Notes: generated by a model from the letters alone, not told the origin. A stretch of 33,700 bases of DNA from Patescibacteria group bacterium (GCA_019744845.1 JAIETW010000001.1:144299-177998), one strand, 5' to 3'. Positions 1 through 9,221 are shown, counted from the first letter of the stretch. Numbers and translations are program-made.

Positions 1-295
1 GCACCTTCTCCGTGTATACAGAAAGAATCTCCTTGCCTGTAATGCGAGAGAGATGGAATGCCGTCCACTGTGAAAGAATGATGCCGCCAAGCGCAGGACC
101 GACGACAATATCAATGTCTAAATCTTTATTCTTCTCTGCGAAGAGTTCACAAATGCGTGAGGTCTCTGGCGTATGAGGAAAGAGTGCATCCTTGTTCACG
201 TAAATTCCCATGTGTCGGCCAGAGGTACCGACAAAGTGGCTATCGGTGATGACTGAACCGACCCGCTTCAGTATGCTTAGGACTTCTTGATCCAT
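1..295 (-). CDS. pyrE: Orotate phosphoribosyltransferase, N-terminal part (runs off the left edge)
   Basis: Not in the ORF track because it is truncated. Minus-strand translation from ATG at 295: MDQEVLSILKRVGSVITDSHFVGTSGRHMGIYVNKDALFPHTPETSRICELFAEKNKDLDIDIVVGPALGGIILSQWTAFHLSRITGKEILSVYTEKV. It has the PRTase-like GPALGGI segment and follows pyrC-pyrD. Confidence 0.85.
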   Translation of the reverse strand, partial: MDQEVLSILKRVGSVITDSHFVGTSGRHMGIYVNKDALFPHTPETSRICELFAEKNKDLDIDIVVGPALGGIILSQWTAFHLSRITGKEILSVYTEKV

Positions 296-297
296 AC

Positions 298-1371
298 TTA
301 TCCGTCAGGATACGCGTCTTTTATCTCTTTGGCGAGATACGGATTCCACATAGCCCCCGTCGCACTCATGACAATATCTGCGCCCGCATCCCTATATTCC
401 TTGAAGTCCGCAGGTACGGTCACGCCTCCAGAGCCAATGATGCCGTAGGACATACCGAACTCGTCCCGGAGACTCTTCAAGCGCCGCACCATATCAAGGC
501 CTGCCCACTTAATAGCGTGACCACAGATACCGCTCTTCACACGGTGTGCACCAGGAAGTGCCTGGGTGCCATCCTCATTCACGACTGGAGCGGCAATCGT
601 ATTGATCGCAGAGAACCCATCCACAATACCTCCTACCTCTTTTACCAGATCGCGAAGTGACGCCTCGTCAAAGTAGGCAATCTTGATAATGAGCTTGGTG
701 TCCCCAATCGCCTTCTTAATAGCGCTGGTGATCACCTTTACTTTAGGTACATCAAAACAGAGAAGAGAGGCGGCGCCTTCGTTTGGACAACTGAAGTTTG
801 CCTCTACCACTTCTACTCCCGCATCTTTCAAAAGCTTCATCCCCTCTACCCATTCATTCACATACTCTTCGGACGACATGCCTTCACGCTTCGTACCTTC
901 GTATGAACACATGACGAGCTGCCCCTCCTTTGCATGCGCAAGAGACTTACCGAGATCCTTCTGCCACACCTCAGGCTCGTATGACGGATTACCAAATGAG
1001 TTGGTGATAGAGAGTGGCTCTCCGTAGGTGTTTGTGACCACAAGCGGCTCTTGTGCGCGTTCAATTGAAAGCTGACCTGGAAAATCCTTAAGGGCAAGCA
1101 CGTTTGGCCACTCGTTACATGGATGTGTCTTCAAGCGCACTGTCTTGTGTACCGGCACCGTCCATCCCTTATCAAGCGCGGCATCTACAAAGCGACCGTT
1201 CAAAAGAGGTCCCGCAGGAATACCAATCGGGTATGCAATCTTGTGACCAAGGAATTCAAAACGAGGCGCTCCTTCCGGAAGCACCTCACCATTCGCGAAG
1301 TCTCCAAAGGGACCCTGTTCCCAGTTCTCGTAGTAGGTCTTATTCGGATCAAAGAAGGGGGTACGGAGCAT
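298..1371 (-). CDS. pyrD: Dihydroorotate dehydrogenase-like protein
   Basis: 357 aa. Motifs PIGIPAGPLLNG, NSFGNPSYEP, NFSCPNEG, IIGSGGV and GADIVMSATGAMWNPYL fit the DHOD TIM barrel. Located between pyrC and pyrE. Confidence 0.85.
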   Translation of the reverse strand: MLRTPFFDPNKTYYENWEQGPFGDFANGEVLPEGAPRFEFLGHKIAYPIGIPAGPLLNGRFVDAALDKGWTVPVHKTVRLKTHPCNEWPNVLALKDFPGQLSIERAQEPLVVTNTYGEPLSITNSFGNPSYEPEVWQKDLGKSLAHAKEGQLVMCSYEGTKREGMSSEEYVNEWVEGMKLLKDAGVEVVEANFSCPNEGAASLLCFDVPKVKVITSAIKKAIGDTKLIIKIAYFDEASLRDLVKEVGGIVDGFSAINTIAAPVVNEDGTQALPGAHRVKSGICGHAIKWAGLDMVRRLKSLRDEFGMSYGIIGSGGVTVPADFKEYRDAGADIVMSATGAMWNPYLAKEIKDAYPDG

Positions 1372-1373
1372 AG

Positions 1374-2411
1374 TTACCCCACTATGCTACCATCCTCCAC
1401 CACCTTTTTGCCACGTATGACGACGGTCATTACTTTTCCCGGTAGTTCCATCCCTTCAAAGGGAGAGGAGTTGGCCTTGGTCTCGTAGCCACCTTCACCC
1501 ACCACCCAGGTCGCCTCTGAATCCACTTCTATATAGGTATCTTCTTGCTCAGGGATATTGAAGATCTTCTTTGCTGCAGAGTACATCACTTCTATTAAAC
1601 GCTCTTCAGTAATGAGACCATCCTGTACCGCCTTCCACATGAGTGAGAAGGAGGTTTCAAGTCCAGTAACACCAAACGAAGGATTCTCCTGCTCCTTTTC
1701 AGCACGTGTGTGTGGCGCATGATCGGTCTCCACCATATCAATCGTGCCGTCAGCAAGACCGGCCCATAGTGCCGCCTTATCTTCAGGTGTCCCAAGTGGT
1801 GGCTTCATGACTGCAAAGCCCTTGAGTCGCTCACGTGCTTCACCGGTCATGTACAAATGATGAGGACACACTCCTGCAGAAATGGAGAGTCCGTTCTTCT
1901 TTGCGTCGCGCACCATCTCTACTTCTGATGCCTGAGTAATGTGGCAGACATGAAGGCGCTGCCCGTGCGTGGTCGCAAGCGTAATTGCCTGCGCAAGCTG
2001 TTCACCTTCTGCATGCACAAGAATCGGCTTCCCGACTGGCCATGAAGAATAGACTCCTTGAAGGAGAACGGGGTCGTCTATCAACATCTCTCCCGTGGTG
2101 TGGTTGCAGTAGATCTTAAGACCAAACACCTCTGGGCGCGCCGCTGCCTTTGGAAGTTCGTCTAGATTCTTTCCGTTGGTACCGAAGTGGAAGCGAATAT
2201 CGCAGAGTCCCTTCTTAGAAAGCTCTACCTTTTCATCAAGACGCTCAATAGAGATGGTAGGCGTCGGGTTGTTCGGCATATCAATCATAAAGGTGATACC
2301 TCCCTTTACTGCCGCACGACTTCCCGTATAGAAATCCTCTTTCTGCGTTGCTCCTGGTTCACGAAGATGCACGTGGACATCTATGAGTCCCGGTAGTTTT
2401 TTAAGTGCCAT
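1374..2411 (-). CDS. pyrC: Dihydroorotase
   Basis: 345 aa. LIDVHVHLREPG metal-binding motif, HAEGEQLAQAI, HVCHITQASE, GVCPHHL and METDHAPHT are typical of cyclic amidohydrolases/dihydroorotases. Confidence 0.87.
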   Translation of the reverse strand: MALKKLPGLIDVHVHLREPGATQKEDFYTGSRAAVKGGITFMIDMPNNPTPTISIERLDEKVELSKKGLCDIRFHFGTNGKNLDELPKAAARPEVFGLKIYCNHTTGEMLIDDPVLLQGVYSSWPVGKPILVHAEGEQLAQAITLATTHGQRLHVCHITQASEVEMVRDAKKNGLSISAGVCPHHLYMTGEARERLKGFAVMKPPLGTPEDKAALWAGLADGTIDMVETDHAPHTRAEKEQENPSFGVTGLETSFSLMWKAVQDGLITEERLIEVMYSAAKKIFNIPEQEDTYIEVDSEATWVVGEGGYETKANSSPFEGMELPGKVMTVVIRGKKVVEDGSIVG

Positions 2412-2431
2412 ATGCCGCTATCCTAGCATGC

Positions 2432-3739
2432 CTACCGTACTGCCTTGAGGAAGTTCTTTTCAAGCTCTTCTCGCTCTCCCGTCTCCTCTAATTGCTCAAA
2501 TACTGCCTGCGCTTCTCGTGCCTGTTTCCTAAACTCTTTATCCTTTTGCGTAACTAATGGATGCATCGCGAGCGCTTCTTCACTCCACCCAAGAAGGCAG
2601 AGTCCTGCAAGACAGCGTACCCGAGAGAGGGCGACGTATCCTTGTCCGTATTCAAAGGCGCGAGAAAGATCTATCGCCGCGGCATCCATACTCATACCCT
2701 GACTCTTATGCACGGTAATGGCCCAGGCAAGGCGTAGAGGAATCTGCGTGAGACGTGCCTTTATCTTTCCACCATCTTCCACCACCCAGTCTTGTGGCGC
2801 GATGGTGAGCGTCTTTCCTTCTTTGGTTTCTACAATAGGGTAGTCCGTTCCCTTTTCAAATCCAATCACCGTGCCGAGTGTGCCATTCACATACCCACCT
2901 ATTGGATTGTTCTTTGTCGCCATCACTGATGCCCCCTCCTTAAGCGCGAGTGTCTCTGGTGACAGACAGCCACGCTTCAGTGCCTCTACCATGACGGTAG
3001 GTCCCTGCGTTTTCATGGCATGGATATGTGTTTTGCCGGGAAGTGACGCAAGCTTCTCGTCATTGATACGATCCACATCCTCATTGTGCGTGTAGAGGCG
3101 AGGCACATCTTCATCTGCTTCATCGCTCTCGCGGGACAGAAGGATGGAGACGTGTGACGGGTCATACACTCCTGCGCGGATAGCCGCGAGCACTTCCAAG
3201 AACTGAGGATCATCCTGACGAAACTGTTCAGAGAGATAACAGACGATTGGGTTTAACTCTTTCCAAACTGGAGACTCAAATGCAAAGCTTGGTTCCCCTT
3301 TAGACACCGGCGGAAGTTGGAAGAAATCACCGACGAGTACCACCTGAAGTCCTCCAAACGCGCGGTCATTCCTTCGTACTTCTTTTGCAACTGCATCTAC
3401 CATAGAAAGCACCTCTGCAGAGAGCATGGACACCTCATCAATGATGAGCACCTTTGCCTTCTCAATACGACGCACGACATGCTCCTTAGACGCGACCTTA
3501 TCCACCAATTCAGGAGTGAGGTATTCCGCAATACCAATGCCGCTCCAGGAATGAATGGTCATTCCCTTGATATGGGTGGCCGCAATGCCCGTAGAGGCAG
3601 TAATCGCGTGTTCTATACCGTGTTCGCGGAGCCACTCCACATACCGGTTTACCGTATGCGTCTTTCCGCTTCCTGGTTCTCCAGTGAGGAATACGTTTGC
3701 GCCCGTACGAAGTATGCGTAGTGCCTCTCCCTGAGTCAT
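2432..3739 (-). CDS. PIF1-like / RecD-like superfamily 1 helicase
   Basis: 435 aa. Walker A GEPGSGKT, IIDEVSM, GDFFQLPPV, and C-terminal VHKSQGMS...YVALSRVR. Confidence 0.87.
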   Translation of the reverse strand: MTQGEALRILRTGANVFLTGEPGSGKTHTVNRYVEWLREHGIEHAITASTGIAATHIKGMTIHSWSGIGIAEYLTPELVDKVASKEHVVRRIEKAKVLIIDEVSMLSAEVLSMVDAVAKEVRRNDRAFGGLQVVLVGDFFQLPPVSKGEPSFAFESPVWKELNPIVCYLSEQFRQDDPQFLEVLAAIRAGVYDPSHVSILLSRESDEADEDVPRLYTHNEDVDRINDEKLASLPGKTHIHAMKTQGPTVMVEALKRGCLSPETLALKEGASVMATKNNPIGGYVNGTLGTVIGFEKGTDYPIVETKEGKTLTIAPQDWVVEDGGKIKARLTQIPLRLAWAITVHKSQGMSMDAAAIDLSRAFEYGQGYVALSRVRCLAGLCLLGWSEEALAMHPLVTQKDKEFRKQAREAQAVFEQLEETGEREELEKNFLKAVR

Positions 3740-3754
3740 GAGAGGCCTATTGTA

Positions 3755-4213
3755 TCAGGCACGTGAGATAAGGCTCTTGAGTTCCTTGCGGCGTAGCACC
3801 ACAAGCACGATGCTTGAGAGCCACACGAGGACTGCAACCATGAACAGTCCTCCTCCGTCATTATTTGGGTCAGTACCAAGTGGAGTAAAGAGGTGAAAGA
3901 AGAGTGCGCCAGTCATCACGACACACGCAATCAAGGCACCGACTCCCTGCCACTTCCGAAACTGCGGGAGAATACCAAGCACAAGAAGAAGTGAGGCGAC
4001 TCCTTCTGCAGATCCGATGACGTACTGACTAAAGACTCCGGAGTGTGAGAAGAGTCCAGAGGCACCAAACGATCCTGCCCAGTCATTCAATATCCCAAAG
4101 ATATTTTCGGTCTTCTCATGATTCGTAAACTTGTACCGAAGTGAATCAACGAAAATAAACGTTATGAATATCGCGAGCGCATGTGGCACGAGGGAAAGTA
4201 TTTTCTTAATCAT
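3755..4213 (-). CDS. Small multi-spanning membrane protein (DoxX-like)
   Basis: 152 aa with about four hydrophobic segments (LVPHALAIFITFIFV, GVASLLLVLGIL, VGALIACVVMTGALFFHLF, FMVAVLVWLSSIVLVVL). Confidence 0.6.
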   Translation of the reverse strand: MIKKILSLVPHALAIFITFIFVDSLRYKFTNHEKTENIFGILNDWAGSFGASGLFSHSGVFSQYVIGSAEGVASLLLVLGILPQFRKWQGVGALIACVVMTGALFFHLFTPLGTDPNNDGGGLFMVAVLVWLSSIVLVVLRRKELKSLISRA

Positions 4214-4217
4214 CCTC

Positions 4218-4229
4218 CTAGTATACTAG
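4218..4229. promoter_or_regulatory. Symmetric -10 element shared by divergent genes
   Basis: CTAGTATACTAG is a perfect 12-bp palindrome that reads TATACT on both strands. Both ATGs (4213 minus, 4234 plus) lie exactly 6 nt past the respective -10 hexamer. No good -35 is visible on either side. Confidence 0.55.
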
Positions 4230-4233
4230 CTGT

Positions 4234-4500
4234 ATGGAAGAGAAGAATCTTCGCACTGAGGAAGAACTGGAGGTGATGCTGAAAGATGCAGAAGCTCGGG
4301 TTCCACTCGGTCTCTACACCCACTACAAGAATGGAAAGCAATACAAGGTCATCGGATATGGAGTGGCCCGATATCAGGCACAGGTCTGCGTCATCTATGA
4401 AGCGCAGTACGGAAAATTCCTGACGTACATTCGTACGCTTGATGAATGGTTTCTTGAGGGAGACAATGGAGAAATACGATTTATTCAAAACACCGTATGA
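4234..4500 (+). CDS. DUF1653-like protein
   Basis: 88 aa. LGLYTHYKNGKQYKVIGYGVA...VCVIYEAQYGKFLTYIRTLDEWFLE resembles DUF1653 (YxHYKG..Y.V...A.......VVYYx.....WVRPxxxF). Overlaps the next gene by ATGA. Confidence 0.75.
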   Translation: MEEKNLRTEEELEVMLKDAEARVPLGLYTHYKNGKQYKVIGYGVARYQAQVCVIYEAQYGKFLTYIRTLDEWFLEGDNGEIRFIQNTV

Positions 4501-4910
4501 CTGAATTTCTCCATCAGAATCCAGAAAAACCAGCAGTTCCTGAGCGTGATCGCTATTCGCTGGCGCGTGTCATAGAAGAAGCTGCACGTGCCACCAATCT
4601 TCCTGAACTAAAGAACGTCGTGAGAGGCAGTATGTTTAACGATATGCGTACCTATATTCGTATGGCAGGTGTAGAGCCTGTGGGGACTTCTACACGATAT
4701 GGAGAAGGTCAGCATCCTCGGAACAATAATAGAGGTGGGAGAATCTTTTCTCATGAGTCCCAACGGGCAATACTTGCGGTTGCTGTAGACGCGTGGAGTT
4801 TATATCCACGTACTAGAAAACTTCCTCCTGAAATACAAGAGCGTTTAGAGGTTGTTCGCAGAGTGTGGAAGGAAAAAATTGACGAGTTTCTTCTTCTTGA
4901 TACGTACTAA
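4497..4910 (+). CDS. Hypothetical protein, translationally coupled to the upstream ORF
   Basis: 137 aa ORF with ATGA overlap at 4497-4500. No family recognised. Confidence 0.6.
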   Translation: MTEFLHQNPEKPAVPERDRYSLARVIEEAARATNLPELKNVVRGSMFNDMRTYIRMAGVEPVGTSTRYGEGQHPRNNNRGGRIFSHESQRAILAVAVDAWSLYPRTRKLPPEIQERLEVVRRVWKEKIDEFLLLDTY

Positions 4911-7900
4911 GCCTCAGTCGTGTACTCGTCCCACGCCTTTGCTTCTAGCGTCTTCCCCTTCATTTCTTCAAGCGCGTTGATGAATCCTTCAGCAAGCTGA
5001 CGGTTGGTGATGAGTGGGATATTGAGATCCACTGCTTTGCGGCGGATGATAAATCCATCAGAAAGACTTCCCTTTGAGTTCTCTGGGCGTGCAAGACCAC
5101 GCGCAGGAATGTTGATGATCAGATCTAGGTTTCCAGAATCTAGGAGGGTAAGCACATTTGGATTCCCCTGGCTTTTAATCTTGTACACGCGCTCACATGG
5201 AATATGGTTCTCCTTAAGGAAGTCAGCCGTGTGCTCAGTTGCATAGAGCGTAAAGCCCATCTGATGCAGCTTCTCAATAGACGGAAGAAGCTTAATCTTG
5301 TTCTCTTCCTTTCCAAGAGACACGAGTACGTTCTTCTTTGGCAAACGGAAGCCTGCTGCCATCATGGACTTCAAGAGTGCCTCTGCGTATGAGTCTCCAA
5401 AGGCTGCTACTTCGCCCGTAGAGGCCATTTCCACGTAGAGAAGAGGATCTGCGCCCTTGATGCGACCATACGAGAACTGAGGGGATTTTACGGCCACGTA
5501 ATCAAGTTCAAGGGTTCGGTAGTCTCCCGTGATGTCTTTCCCGAGCATCGCCTCAGTCGCAAGCTCAATGAAGTTGTAGCCAGTGACCTTAGAGACGAAT
5601 GGGAAGGAACGAGAGGCACGCACGTTACACTCAATGACCTGCAAATTGTTCTCCTTCGCAATGAACTGAATGTTGAAGGGTCCCGTGATGGCAAGCTCCT
5701 TAATAATTGCCTTGGTGATGGACTTGGCGCGGCGAATGGTTTCCAAGTAGGTACGCTGCGCTGGAAGCACCAGGGTCGCATCTCCTGAGTGTGTTCCTGC
5801 ATTCTCTACGTGTTCCGTAATGGCATAGATCTTCAACTTTCCATTCTGTGCGACTCCGTCTATTTCAATCTCACGTGCGTTTTCAATAAACTTAGAGATG
5901 ACGATTGGTTTATCGCTTCCCACTCCAATTGCTTTATCAAGGAATTTTATAAGTCCTTGCTCATCAAGCGCCACACCCATGGCGGCACCTGACAACACAA
6001 AGGAAGGACGAATAAGCACTGGATACCCCATCTTTGCCGCAGTCTTTGCGGCTTCTGCTTTGGTTGAAAGTTCCTGCCACTCTGGCTGATCAACACCAAG
6101 ACGATCAAGAAGCGCAGAGAAGATGTGCCGGTCTTCTGCACGATTGATGTTCTTTGGATGCGTCCCAAGAATCTTTACGCCTGCCTCGTGGAGCGCAAAG
6201 GCAAGATTGTTTGGTATCTGTCCTCCGGTGGAGACGATGGTGCCCTTTGGCTTTTCAAACCCAACGATATCAAGCACGCGCTCGAGCGAGAGCTCGTCAA
6301 AGTACAAGCGATCTGACATGTCGTAGTCAGTGGAGACCGTCTCTGGATTGTAGTTGACCATGATGGTCTCGTATCCCTTCTTCTTCAGTGCCTTAAGTGC
6401 TTCCACACTAGACCAGTCAAACTCCACAGACGAGCCAATAGAGTACGATCCACTTCCGAGCACCATGGCACTCTTCTTTCCTGGCTTCACATCGTCCTCA
6501 GTGCCGTGATAGGTGAGGTAGAGATAGTTAGTCTTTGCAGGGAATTCTCCAGCAAGCGTATCAATCTGCTTGATGACAGGAAAAATATTGAGCTTCCGGC
6601 GCTTGGTGCGCACTGCTTCTTCAGTTGAATTTGTGGCAACCGCAATCTGAATATCAGAGAATCCATTCTGCTTCGCATTCTTAAGAAGTTCCTTATCCAG
6701 TTTTGAACGCTTCAAACGCTTCTCTATATCCACAATGTGCTGCATCTTGTGCAGGAACCACGGATCAATATTGGAAAGTGAATGAATCTTCTCTATGGAG
6801 ACTCCTGCCTTAAGTGCCTCAGCAAGCGCGAACATGCGGCGAGTCGTTGGCTCCTTAATCTCCTTCAAGTAGTCCTCCATCTTGAAATTCTTGGAGCGAT
6901 GCGCCGTAAAACCATCAGCACCAATATTGAGCATACGAATTCCCTTCTGGAATACTTCCTCAAAGGAGCGCCCAATAGCCATCACTTCTCCCACGCTCTT
7001 CATTTCAGTCCCAATACGTGTGGCAGCATTCTCAAACTTATTCAAATCCCAACGTGGGATCTTAATCACGATGTAATCAAGCGCTGGTTCAAAGCAGGCA
7101 GACGTCACCCCGGTCACAGAGTTCTTAAGCTTCGGAAGCGTATGCCCGAGCGCGAGCTTGGCCGCCACAAAGGCAAGCGGATATCCCGTTGCTTTAGACG
7201 CAAGTGCAGAAGAGCGAGAGAGACGTGCATTCACTTCAATCACGCGGTAATCACCTGTCTTCGGATGCAGCGCGTACTGAATGTTGCATTCGCCCACAAT
7301 GCCAAGGTGACGAATGGTCTTGATCGCAACCTCACGGAGCATGTGGTACTCCTGGTTGGTCAGTGTCTGAGAAGGTGCCACCACGATGGATTCACCCGTG
7401 TGCACACCCATCGGGTCCAGGTTCTCCATGTTACAGACCGTGATGCAGTTATCGTCCTTGTCGCGTACGACTTCGTACTCCACCTCCTTCCATCCTTCAA
7501 GGTATTCCTCAATCAACACCTGTTTGTTGGTATGGAACACTTCGGAAAGTTTCTTGACGAGCTCATCTTCAGTGCGCACGAGTCCAGATCCTTCTCCTCC
7601 AAGCGCGAATCCAGAACGCACCATCACTGGGTATCCGATAATCTTTGCGGCTTTCTGCGCTTCTGCAACAGAGGCGGTTGCACGGCTTCGTGCGGTTTTG
7701 ACATCAATCTGATTCAAGCGTTTAACAAAAAGTTCACGATCTTCCGTATCGCGAATGACGGAGACGGGCGTCCCGAGTACCCGTACATTGTATTTCTTAA
7801 GAACGCCGCTCTTCTCAAGCGCAAGACCGAGGTTCAGAGCAGTCTGTCCTCCAAATGATAGGAAGATAGCGTCAGGACGCTCCTTCTTAATCACTTCAGT

Positions 7901-8113
7901 CGCAAAATGTTCAGTGAGTGGAAGGAAGTACACACGATCCGCAAGACCTTTGTCGGTCTGCACCGTCGCAATGTTTGGATTAATAAGCACTGACTCAATA
8001 CCCTCCTCCTTAAGAACCTTAATTGCCTGAGAGCCGGAGTAATCAAACTCACCTGCCTGCCCGATGCGAAGGCCTCCTGATCCTAGAATGAGTACTTTCT
8101 TTGGTTTGTTCAT
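4907..8113 (-). CDS. carB: Carbamoyl-phosphate synthase large subunit
   Basis: 1068 aa. LILGSGGLRIGQAGEFDYSGSQA, duplicated ATP-grasp halves, VIEVNARLSRSSALASKATGYPLA, C-terminal MGS-like domain. Overlaps carA by ATGA. Confidence 0.97.
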   Translation of the reverse strand: MNKPKKVLILGSGGLRIGQAGEFDYSGSQAIKVLKEEGIESVLINPNIATVQTDKGLADRVYFLPLTEHFATEVIKKERPDAIFLSFGGQTALNLGLALEKSGVLKKYNVRVLGTPVSVIRDTEDRELFVKRLNQIDVKTARSRATASVAEAQKAAKIIGYPVMVRSGFALGGEGSGLVRTEDELVKKLSEVFHTNKQVLIEEYLEGWKEVEYEVVRDKDDNCITVCNMENLDPMGVHTGESIVVAPSQTLTNQEYHMLREVAIKTIRHLGIVGECNIQYALHPKTGDYRVIEVNARLSRSSALASKATGYPLAFVAAKLALGHTLPKLKNSVTGVTSACFEPALDYIVIKIPRWDLNKFENAATRIGTEMKSVGEVMAIGRSFEEVFQKGIRMLNIGADGFTAHRSKNFKMEDYLKEIKEPTTRRMFALAEALKAGVSIEKIHSLSNIDPWFLHKMQHIVDIEKRLKRSKLDKELLKNAKQNGFSDIQIAVATNSTEEAVRTKRRKLNIFPVIKQIDTLAGEFPAKTNYLYLTYHGTEDDVKPGKKSAMVLGSGSYSIGSSVEFDWSSVEALKALKKKGYETIMVNYNPETVSTDYDMSDRLYFDELSLERVLDIVGFEKPKGTIVSTGGQIPNNLAFALHEAGVKILGTHPKNINRAEDRHIFSALLDRLGVDQPEWQELSTKAEAAKTAAKMGYPVLIRPSFVLSGAAMGVALDEQGLIKFLDKAIGVGSDKPIVISKFIENAREIEIDGVAQNGKLKIYAITEHVENAGTHSGDATLVLPAQRTYLETIRRAKSITKAIIKELAITGPFNIQFIAKENNLQVIECNVRASRSFPFVSKVTGYNFIELATEAMLGKDITGDYRTLELDYVAVKSPQFSYGRIKGADPLLYVEMASTGEVAAFGDSYAEALLKSMMAAGFRLPKKNVLVSLGKEENKIKLLPSIEKLHQMGFTLYATEHTADFLKENHIPCERVYKIKSQGNPNVLTLLDSGNLDLIINIPARGLARPENSKGSLSDGFIIRRKAVDLNIPLITNRQLAEGFINALEEMKGKTLEAKAWDEYTTEA

Positions 8114-9153
8114 ACCTTCTTTTTCTTAGCCTTCTTCACGTCCGCGAGGAACTGCTCAAAGATCCAGTGCGTGTCAGTAGGGCCCGGACATGCTTCAGGA
8201 TGGAACTGGACTGAGTAAAACGGCTTCTTGATGTGCATGATACCTTCCACACTTCCGTCGTTCGCATTCGTGAACCACACCTTCCAATCTTTGGGAAGAG
8301 ATTTCGCATCTACGGAGTATCCATGGTTCTGAGAAGTGATATAGCAGCGATTCTCAATAAGACATGGCTGATTCTGTGCACGGTGTCCGTACTTAAGCTT
8401 GTAGGTCTTTGCGCCCGCCGCAAGTGCCATCACCTGCGTGCCAAGACAGATGCCAAGAATTGGCTTGTTGCCCTTCAGTGCCTTCTTTACGTTCTCTACA
8501 GTTTCTTTGACTGCCATAGGGTCACCTGGACCATTTGAAAGGACAATGCCATCGTATGTCTCATTGGTGAAGTCATAGTTCCATGGCACACGAATCACGG
8601 TCGTGTCATCCTTCATGACGGAGCGCGCAATGTTTTCCTTTGCACCGCAGTCCACAAGTACAATCTTGAGTGGCCCATTTCCGTATTCTTTCTTTTTGGT
8701 GGGACTTACCTTTGCGACAAGATTCTCTTTGTTGGGATCTACAAACTTTCCTTTCTTACCTGGGGTGAGCTGTCCGAGCATGACTCCCTTCTCACGAAGT
8801 ACTTTCGTGATGGCGCGAGTGTCTACCCCAGTCATTGCAGGCACTCCTGAGCGCTTCAGCCACTTCGCGAGGGATTCTTTGGCTTCGTAGTGTGAATACT
8901 CATCACAGTATTCAGACACAATAAGACCTGCGGCATGAATCTTCTCCGACTCAAAGCGCTTCTTATCAGGCACTCCGTAGTTCCCTACAAGCGGATACGT
9001 GAGCACCACAATCTGCCCTGTGTAGGAAGGATCAGAGAGGGTCTCTACATACCCCATCATTCCGGTGTTAAACACCACCTCTCCAGTCACCGGCACATTC
9101 GCGCCGAAGCCTGTTCCCTCAATCACCATTCCGTTCTCTAGGTAGAGCTTCAT
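8110..9153 (-). CDS. carA: Carbamoyl-phosphate synthase small subunit (glutamine amidotransferase)
   Basis: 347 aa. LSNGPGDP, GICLGTQ and FHPEACPGPTDT class I GATase motifs, with a typical CarA N-terminus (LYLENGMVIEGTGFGA..TGEVVFNTGMMGYVE). Confidence 0.97.
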   Translation of the reverse strand: MKLYLENGMVIEGTGFGANVPVTGEVVFNTGMMGYVETLSDPSYTGQIVVLTYPLVGNYGVPDKKRFESEKIHAAGLIVSEYCDEYSHYEAKESLAKWLKRSGVPAMTGVDTRAITKVLREKGVMLGQLTPGKKGKFVDPNKENLVAKVSPTKKKEYGNGPLKIVLVDCGAKENIARSVMKDDTTVIRVPWNYDFTNETYDGIVLSNGPGDPMAVKETVENVKKALKGNKPILGICLGTQVMALAAGAKTYKLKYGHRAQNQPCLIENRCYITSQNHGYSVDAKSLPKDWKVWFTNANDGSVEGIMHIKKPFYSVQFHPEACPGPTDTHWIFEQFLADVKKAKKKKV

Positions 9154-9212
9154 GGCTGGGTAAAAAAATACACCTCCTGCGAGGTGTTGAGAATTAATGC
9201 CGTGGAGGTCAT
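9150..9212 (-). CDS. Candidate carA leader peptide (20 codons)
   Basis: ATG ACC TCC ACG GCA TTA ATT CTC AAC ACC TCG CAG GAG GTG TAT TTT TTT ACC CAG CCA TGA = MTSTALILNTSQEVYFFTQP*. It spans the hairpin and T-tract, and its TGA overlaps the carA ATG (ATGA). Short enough to be chance. Confidence 0.4.
   Translation of the reverse strand: MTSTALILNTSQEVYFFTQP
9162..9187 (-). terminator. Intrinsic terminator-like hairpin in the carA leader (candidate attenuator)
   Basis: Minus strand ACACCTC-GCAG-GAGGTGT followed by ATTTTTTTA: a 7-bp stem and T7 tract. It lies downstream of the 9222-9249 promoter and 17 nt upstream of the carA ATG. Confidence 0.65.
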
Positions 9213-9221
9213 TAAAGCCCT

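Noticed and set aside
6782-7858. 358-aa plus-strand ORF antisense to carB
   Set aside because: carB is unambiguous over this region; the antisense translation has no recognisable domain and looks compositional.
9170-9187. Hairpin as a simple guaB terminator only
   Set aside because: The carAB promoter lies upstream of the hairpin and only 17 nt separate hairpin from the carA ATG, so carA transcription must pass through it. It may also terminate guaB read-through.
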